Below, piece by piece: positions 59,600 to 64,000 of a stretch of DNA of 64,000 nucleotides. Location: contig NZ_LGDG01000248.1 of assembly GCF_001279775.1 (NCBI RefSeq), forward strand, positions 62,001-126,000. Direction: 5' to 3'. The first letter of the stretch is position 1. The number at the start of each line of letters is the position of its first letter. Position numbers and translations under genes: made by a program. Under the pieces are notes generated by a model. It ran no database searches. It had not been told where the DNA came from and saw only the letters and a program-made list of their open reading frames with translations. The DNA is from Streptomyces sp. MMG1533. GTDB taxonomy: Bacteria; Actinomycetota; Actinomycetes; Streptomycetales; Streptomycetaceae.

Positions 59600-60781
59600 T
59601 CAGGCCGGCTGAGCGGAGGAGTGCAGCGCCGCGGCCGGGGCCTCGCGGACGTGCGGGTAGGCGGCTGTCCGGTGCTGGAAGGACAGGATCTTCGGGTTCC
59701 GTACGACGCCGTCGCGGATCTCGATGGCCTTGCTGACCGTGGCGTCGGCCTCCCATGCCGCGGGGCCGCTCATGACCTTGCGCAGATAGGGCAGGAGCGC
59801 CTCGCTGATCTCCCACGTCGCCGAGTTCCACAGATGGGACGGGCTGTGATCCACTCCGTAGTAGTGGCAGCCCGGCCCGACCGTGGGCATCGGGTCGCCG
59901 AAGGTGGTCGGCCGGGCCCACTCGAAGCCCATGCCCTCGTCGCAGGCGACGTCGACGAAGAAGGTGCCCGGCCGGAACAGGGCGAGTTCCTCGTCGGTGA
60001 CGAACATCAGCGGTGCGTCGGTGTCCTGCAGGACGCAGTTGACGATGATGTCGAACCCGGCCAGGTACTCCGCCAGCGGCTTGGAGCCGCCCGCGGTGAA
60101 GGCTCGCAGGCGCGACGAATCGTCGTCCTGCTCCTCGAAGTGGCCCATCACGACCGACGGCATCGGCGAGGCCACCGCCGCCGCGGCGCGTTGGGTGAGC
60201 ACCGTGACGTCGGAGACGCCCATGGCGCCCAGGCCCGTGACCGCTCCGCGCGCCGTGGCGCCGAAGCTGATGACCGCCGCGCGCAGGCGGCGCCCGTAGC
60301 TGCCGGTCAGCCCGCCGAGCTGCAGGGCGTGCAGCACCGAGCAGTAGCCGGCGAGCTCGTTGTTCTTGTGGAACACATGGACGCTGAAGGCGCCCGTGGA
60401 GGTCCAGTGGTTCATGGCCTCCCAGGCGATGAGGGTCAGCCGCCGGTCGATGCCGAGCTGCGTCATCTCCTCGTCCTGCACGCAGTGCGGCCATCCCCAC
60501 AGCACCTGGCCCTCGCGCAGCGCGGCGGCGTCCTCGTGCATGGGTTTGGGCAGCAGCAGCACGTCGCACTCGGCGAGGAGTTGCTCACGGGAACGCAGGC
60601 CCGCCACGAGTGGTCGCAGCGCGTCGTCGGCGACGCCGAACCGGTCGCCGTAACCCTGTTCGAGGAAGATCCTCTCGCGTACGTCCGGGGCGATCCGGTC
60701 GAGGTGGGCGGGGTGCAACGGCAGCCGGAACTCGTTCTCCTTGCGGGAGGTGGCGAGGACTCCGAGGCTCATCAGGCTCAT
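59600..60781 (-). CDS. Alanine dehydrogenase/PNT family protein (carboxyethylornithine-synthase-like)
   Basis: 393 residues. The N-terminal ATSRKENEFRLPLHPAHL is the AlaDH/PNT substrate-binding start, LLLPKPM and GWPHCVQD follow, and a Rossmann segment ISFGATARGAVTGLGAMG binds NAD(P). The pattern is nearest to N5-(carboxyethyl)ornithine synthases and saccharopine-dehydrogenase-like enzymes, which reductively join or split amino acids and keto acids. ATG at 60781 behind GAGGAA is preferred over two upstream ATGs. Convergent with the LCP gene. Confidence 0.78.
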   Translation of the reverse strand: MSLMSLGVLATSRKENEFRLPLHPAHLDRIAPDVRERIFLEQGYGDRFGVADDALRPLVAGLRSREQLLAECDVLLLPKPMHEDAAALREGQVLWGWPHCVQDEEMTQLGIDRRLTLIAWEAMNHWTSTGAFSVHVFHKNNELAGYCSVLHALQLGGLTGSYGRRLRAAVISFGATARGAVTGLGAMGVSDVTVLTQRAAAAVASPMPSVVMGHFEEQDDDSSRLRAFTAGGSKPLAEYLAGFDIIVNCVLQDTDAPLMFVTDEELALFRPGTFFVDVACDEGMGFEWARPTTFGDPMPTVGPGCHYYGVDHSPSHLWNSATWEISEALLPYLRKVMSGPAAWEADATVSKAIEIRDGVVRNPKILSFQHRTAAYPHVREAPAAALHSSAQPA

Positions 60782-61116
60782 GCGCTTCCTCATCATTTCG
60801 TCGGTGTCGTGCGGGAAACCCGCGACGACATTGCGAGGTGCGCTCGGTGCCGCAACCGTACTCCCCTCCGGCCCCCGGAGCCGACCGGTCGCAGCGTCGC
60901 CGGCGCCTTGACCGCCCACCGGGAACGTTCCCGGCACTCCGGACGTTCTAGGAAGTGGTTGTGGTTGAAGTTTGCGAACGTGGAAGCGCCCGCGGAGTTC
61001 TGACAGCGGGCGCTCTGTCGTTTCGGGGGGTTTTCTTCGACGGCTGGCGACCAGCAGCCCGGGTTCGCGTGAGCGCGCGTTCTCCGACCTACTCGCCATC
61101 TCGAAGGAGACATCAC
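60782..61116. other. Intergenic region with cold-shock gene promoter and leader
   Basis: 335 bases between the alanine-dehydrogenase-like gene (minus) and the cold-shock gene (plus). It contains the perfect 12-bp palindrome GGGAACGTTCCC (60921-60932), a likely operator, and the hairpin at 60985-61014. Reading frames that cross it look like shadows. A long untranslated leader for the cold-shock gene is likely. Confidence 0.55.
60985..61014 (+). promoter_or_regulatory. Leader hairpin upstream of the cold-shock gene
   Basis: AGCGCCCGC pairs perfectly with GCGGGCGCT (9 bp, 12-base loop) about 100 bases before the cold-shock start. Structured leaders control translation of cold-shock mRNAs, so a thermosensing or attenuation role is possible. 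Confidence 0.4.
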
Positions 61117-61320
61117 GTGGCTCAGGGAACCGTGAAGTGGTTCAACGCGGACAAGGGGTTCGGCTTCATCGCCCCCGATGAGGGCGGTGCCGACGTCTTC
61201 GTCCACCACTCGGCGATCGACACCGGTGGGTTCCGCTCCCTGGAGGAGAACCAGCGGGTGGAGTTCACCACCACCCAGGGCCCCAAGGGTCTGCAGGCCG
61301 ACCAGGTCCGCGCGCTCTGA
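61117..61320 (+). CDS. Cold-shock protein (CspA family)
   Basis: 67-residue single cold-shock domain: [20 protein letters not shown] with the RNP1 motif KGFGFI, and RNP2 DVFVHHSAI. It binds single-stranded RNA and DNA as an RNA chaperone. The GTG at 61117 follows AAGGAG with good spacing and gives exactly the usual length, so the longer in-frame extension is rejected. A strong terminator follows. Confidence 0.96.
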   Translation: MAQGTVKWFNADKGFGFIAPDEGGADVFVHHSAIDTGGFRSLEENQRVEFTTTQGPKGLQADQVRAL

Positions 61321-61330
61321 GGATCCATTC

Positions 61331-61361
61331 CGAAGCAGGCCCGCCCCGCGGGCCTGCTTCG
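61331..61361 (+). terminator. Strong hairpin terminator after the cold-shock gene
   Basis: CGAAGCAGGCCCGC (61331-61344) and its exact complement (61348-61361) form a 14-bp stem with a three-base loop, ten bases after the stop codon. It is a canonical Streptomyces-style terminator. Confidence 0.85.
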
Positions 61362-61446
61362 CGCTGCTCCGCTACGGGCTTCCCGCACCCGGCGCCCTGC
61401 CCCCGCGCCGTCGGTACCGGCCCGCACGCTCCCCGAAAGGACAACT

Positions 61447-62535
61447 GTGACCACTGACATCATCAACCGGGGCACCGAACCGGCCGATCCCGCCGGGACG
61501 ACGAAACCTCCTCCCCACCGGGGCAGCGACTACGCCGCGCTGTCCCGCGAGGTGAAACGGAGCGGGCTGCTGAAACGGCGCCCGGGCTACTACTCCGTCA
61601 AGGTCGGGGCGAACCTGCTCCTGCTGGCCGCCGGCTGGACCGCGTTCGCCCTGATCGGGCAGTCCTGGTGGCAACTGCTGACCGCCGCCTTCCTCGCGGT
61701 GATGTTCACCCAGACCGGGTTCATCGGGCACGACGCCGGACACCACCAGATCGCCGCCTCCAAGCGCGTCAACGACCTGCTCGGCCGCGTGCACGCCGAC
61801 CTGCTGATCGGCCTCAGCTACGGCTGGTGGATCGCCAAGCACAACCGGCACCACTCCCACCCCAACCACGTCGACCACGACCCCGACATCGCCGACGGTG
61901 CGATCGCCTTCACCCAGGACCAGGCCCGCGTCCGCCGCGGAGCGTATGCCTGGCTGGGCCGTCACCAGGCCTGGCTGTTCTTCCCGATGCTGCTTCTGGA
62001 AGGACTCGCCCTGCACGTCGCCGGGGTGAAGGCGCTGTTCGACGGGAGTGGCACCCGCGCCTCGCTGAAGAGCAGGGTGGCCCAGGCGAGCCTGCTGACG
62101 GCACACCTCGTCGGCTACCTCACCGCCGTGTTCTGGGTACTGCCGCCCGTCCAGGCCGTGTGCTTCCTGCTCGTGCACCAAGGACTGTTCGGGCTGTACA
62201 TGGGGTGCTCGTTCGCCCCCAACCACAAGGGCATGCCGCTCTTCGCCAAGGACGACAAGATCGACTTCCTGCGCCGGCAGGTACTGACCTCGCGCAACAT
62301 CCGCGGCCACCGGGTCACCGACTTCGCGCTCGGCGGGCTGAACTACCAGATCGAGCACCACCTGTTCCCCTCCATGCCGCGGCCCAGCCTGCGCCACGCC
62401 CAGGAACTCGTGCGCACGTTCTGCGCCCGGCACGGCATCGCCTACCACGAGACCGGGCTCATCGACTCCTACGCCCAGGTACTACGGCACCTCCACGCGG
62501 TCGGCGGCCCGCTCCGCCCCGAGCTGGAGTACTGA
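61447..62535 (+). CDS. Membrane fatty-acid desaturase
   Basis: 362 residues with about four membrane helices and three histidine boxes: HDAGHH, HNRHHSHPNH and QIEHH. The last box (QxxHH) is the type found in acyl-lipid and acyl-CoA desaturases of the DesA3/front-end group. It needs an external electron donor. GTG start after GAAAGGA. The position after a cold-shock gene suits a role in membrane fluidity at low temperature. Convergent with kdpC. Confidence 0.93.
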   Translation: MTTDIINRGTEPADPAGTTKPPPHRGSDYAALSREVKRSGLLKRRPGYYSVKVGANLLLLAAGWTAFALIGQSWWQLLTAAFLAVMFTQTGFIGHDAGHHQIAASKRVNDLLGRVHADLLIGLSYGWWIAKHNRHHSHPNHVDHDPDIADGAIAFTQDQARVRRGAYAWLGRHQAWLFFPMLLLEGLALHVAGVKALFDGSGTRASLKSRVAQASLLTAHLVGYLTAVFWVLPPVQAVCFLLVHQGLFGLYMGCSFAPNHKGMPLFAKDDKIDFLRRQVLTSRNIRGHRVTDFALGGLNYQIEHHLFPSMPRPSLRHAQELVRTFCARHGIAYHETGLIDSYAQVLRHLHAVGGPLRPELEY

Positions 62536-62639
62536 CCCCGGAGCCCCACCGCACCCGCTGACCTGCGACAACCACCACCCGAGTCATCGGCGTGTGGCGT
62601 TCCCGTCATGCCCGGGACCCGAGGAGATCACCACCGGCT

Positions 62640-63347
62640 TCAGCTCTTCGCCACGAGCTCCTCGAGCGCGATGTTGAGCTCCAGGACGTTCACCCGGGGC
62701 TCGCCCATGAAGCCGAGGGTGCGGCCTTCGGTGTGGTCGTCGACGAGCTGCTGGACCCGGGCGACCGACAGATCGTTCTTCTCGGCGACCCGGTGGACCT
62801 GGAGGTCGGCGTACGCCGGGGAGATGTCCGGGTCGAGGCCGGAGCCGGAGGACGTCACCGCGTCGGCGGGCACCTCGGACGCACTGACCTGGTGATCGGC
62901 GGTCGAGTTGTCCTTGATGACGGCGGCCCGGGCGGCGAGGACCCGGGCGCACAGCGAGCCCTCCTCGGACTTCGCGGTGCACTTGCCGTCGACGGCGCCG
63001 TTGTCGGCCGAGCGGTTGGTGGCTCCGGACAGGATCAACTTGTACTGCGTGTTGACGCTGTTGCTCCCGAGGCCGTTCCGCGGCCGGCCCTGGAACCACT
63101 TCAGGTCCGGCTCCGGTGTCTCCTGCCCCTTCTTCAGCGGCAGGTCGTACGACTGCCCGATCAGCGACGAGCCGACGACCTTGCCGTCCGCCTTGATCTC
63201 CGAGCCGTTCGCCTTGTCGTGGAACAGCGCCTGGGCGATGCCGGTGACGACCAGCGGATAGATGACGCCCGTCACCAGGGTCAGCACGAGGAGGGCACGC
63301 AGTCCCGCCCCGAGCAACCGGGCGGTCGTGGTAACCGAGTTGTTCAT
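62640..63347 (-). CDS. kdpC: KdpC subunit of the potassium-transporting ATPase
   Basis: 235 residues. One N-terminal helix (LRALLVLTLVTGVIYPLVVT) is followed by the extracellular KdpC domain with GSSLIGQSYD, WFQGRPR, SGSGLDPDISP and GEPRVNVLELNIAL, all family hallmarks. It stabilises the KdpFABC complex for high-affinity K+ uptake. ATG 63347 matches usual KdpC N-termini; GTG 63359 is in frame. It follows kdpB by 24 bases. Confidence 0.95.
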   Translation of the reverse strand: MNNSVTTTARLLGAGLRALLVLTLVTGVIYPLVVTGIAQALFHDKANGSEIKADGKVVGSSLIGQSYDLPLKKGQETPEPDLKWFQGRPRNGLGSNSVNTQYKLILSGATNRSADNGAVDGKCTAKSEEGSLCARVLAARAAVIKDNSTADHQVSASEVPADAVTSSGSGLDPDISPAYADLQVHRVAEKNDLSVARVQQLVDDHTEGRTLGFMGEPRVNVLELNIALEELVAKS

Positions 63348-63371
63348 GGCGATCAGCACGCTTTCAGGAGA

Positions 63372-64000
63372 TTACAGCCCGGGGACGAGGGAGATGAGCA
63401 GGTCGATGATCTTGATGCCGATGAAGGGCGCGATCAGTCCGCCCAGCCCGTAGATCCCGAGGTTGCGCCGGAGCATCTTGTCGGCGCCGACCGGCCGGTA
63501 CCGCACACCCCGCAGGGCGAGCGGCACCAGGGCGATGATGATCAGCGCGTTGAAGACGACGGCCGACAGGATCGCGGAGTCCGGCGAGGCCAGCCGCATG
63601 ACGTTCAGCCTGTCCAGACCCGGGTAGACCGCCGCGAACAGCGCCGGGATGATCGCGAAGTACTTCGCGACGTCGTTGGCGATGGAGAACGTCGTCAACG
63701 CGCCCCGCGTGATCAGGAGTTGCTTGCCGATCTCGACGATCTCGATGAGCTTGGTCGGGTCGGAGTCGAGGTCGACCATGTTCCCGGCCTCCTTGGCGGC
63801 CGACGTACCGGTGTTCATCGCCACGCCGACGTCCGCCTGGGCCAGCGCGGGCGCGTCGTTGGTGCCGTCCCCGGTCATCGCGACGAGCTTGCCGCCCGCC
63901 TGCTCCCGCTTGATCAGCGCCATCTTGTCCTCGGGAGTGGCCTCCGCGAGGAAGTCGTCGACGCCGGCCTCCTTGGCGATCGCCCTGGCCGTCAGCGGGT
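63372..64000 (-). CDS. kdpB: KdpB P-type ATPase, C-terminal part
   Basis: Only the last roughly 209 codons are inside the window; the gene continues beyond the right edge. The P-domain hinge [20 protein letters not shown] is intact, followed by [30 protein letters not shown] and the final membrane helices. It drives K+ import by ATP hydrolysis. With kdpC downstream it shows the normal kdp gene order. Confidence 0.95.
   Translation of the reverse strand, partial: PLTARAIAKEAGVDDFLAEATPEDKMALIKREQAGGKLVAMTGDGTNDAPALAQADVGVAMNTGTSAAKEAGNMVDLDSDPTKLIEIVEIGKQLLITRGALTTFSIANDVAKYFAIIPALFAAVYPGLDRLNVMRLASPDSAILSAVVFNALIIIALVPLALRGVRYRPVGADKMLRRNLGIYGLGGLIAPFIGIKIIDLLISLVPGL

Noticed and set aside
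60955..61116. N-terminal extension of the cold-shock protein
   Set aside because: Cold-shock domain proteins are about 67 residues; the GTG at 61117 has an ideal AAGGAG, and the extension overlaps the leader hairpin.

Overview
The window reads as chromosomal DNA of a high-GC actinomycete, most likely Streptomyces or a close relative. Supporting signs are the very high third-position GC, frequent GTG starts, ATGA/GTGA stop-start overlaps, ricin-lectin/pectate-lyase and LytR-CpsA-Psr wall genes, a stand-alone cold-shock gene and a kdp operon. No rRNA, tRNA, CRISPR array, transposase or integrase was seen. All calls come from reading the sequence; no database search was run.

About 1-53.5 kb is one large CoA-thioester catabolic region. 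It holds five acyl-CoA dehydrogenases (ACADs; two adjacent ones look like a heteromeric pair), four enoyl-CoA hydratases, two thiolases, two acyl-CoA ligases, a family III CoA-transferase, an alpha-methylacyl-CoA racemase, five short-chain dehydrogenases (two with the mycofactocin-type signature), a P450, a 3Fe-4S ferredoxin, two F420-type (LLM) oxidoreductases, an aldehyde dehydrogenase, two aminoglycoside-phosphotransferase-like kinases, an amidohydrolase, a DUF35-aldolase fusion and a branched-chain-amino-acid-type ABC importer with a LivH-LivM-LivG fusion.

Its core, 22.2-35.1 kb, resembles steroid or polycyclic terpenoid ring degradation: a KstD-like dehydrogenase, an IclR regulator, and a plus-strand operon for 2-hydroxypentadienoate hydratase, acetaldehyde/propanal dehydrogenase, 4-hydroxy-2-oxovalerate aldolase, an extradiol dioxygenase, an HsaD-like C-C hydrolase, an HsaA/HsaB-like two-component flavin hydroxylase and a mycofactocin-type SDR. 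The logic would be: ring A dehydrogenation and aromatisation, hydroxylation, meta-cleavage, hydrolysis, and conversion of the C5 fragment to pyruvate plus an acyl-CoA. Ligases, racemase, ACADs, hydratases, SDRs, thiolases and the DUF35-aldolase would shorten the side chain. No 3-ketosteroid 9alpha-hydroxylase (KshAB) and no Mce transporter are in the window, so the substrate is not fixed.

The most striking non-coding feature is a recurring A/T-flanked palindrome with core GAGTATACTC. Nine clear copies lie in front of the catabolic operons at 1.4, 6.5, 9.2, 22.1, 38.5, 45.1, 47.7, 48.6 and 52.4 kb. None lies in the kstD-hsa block, which has its own IclR gene, and none was seen right of 53.5 kb. 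This suggests one regulator, encoded elsewhere, controlling the whole region.

From about 53.5 kb the content changes to ordinary actinomycete genes: an internally shortened Baeyer-Villiger-type monooxygenase, a secreted ricin/pectate lyase protein, a NodB-GT2 fusion whose deacetylase motifs are degenerate, an LCP ligase, an alanine-dehydrogenase-family protein, a cold-shock protein, a fatty-acid desaturase, and kdpC with the 3' part of kdpB.
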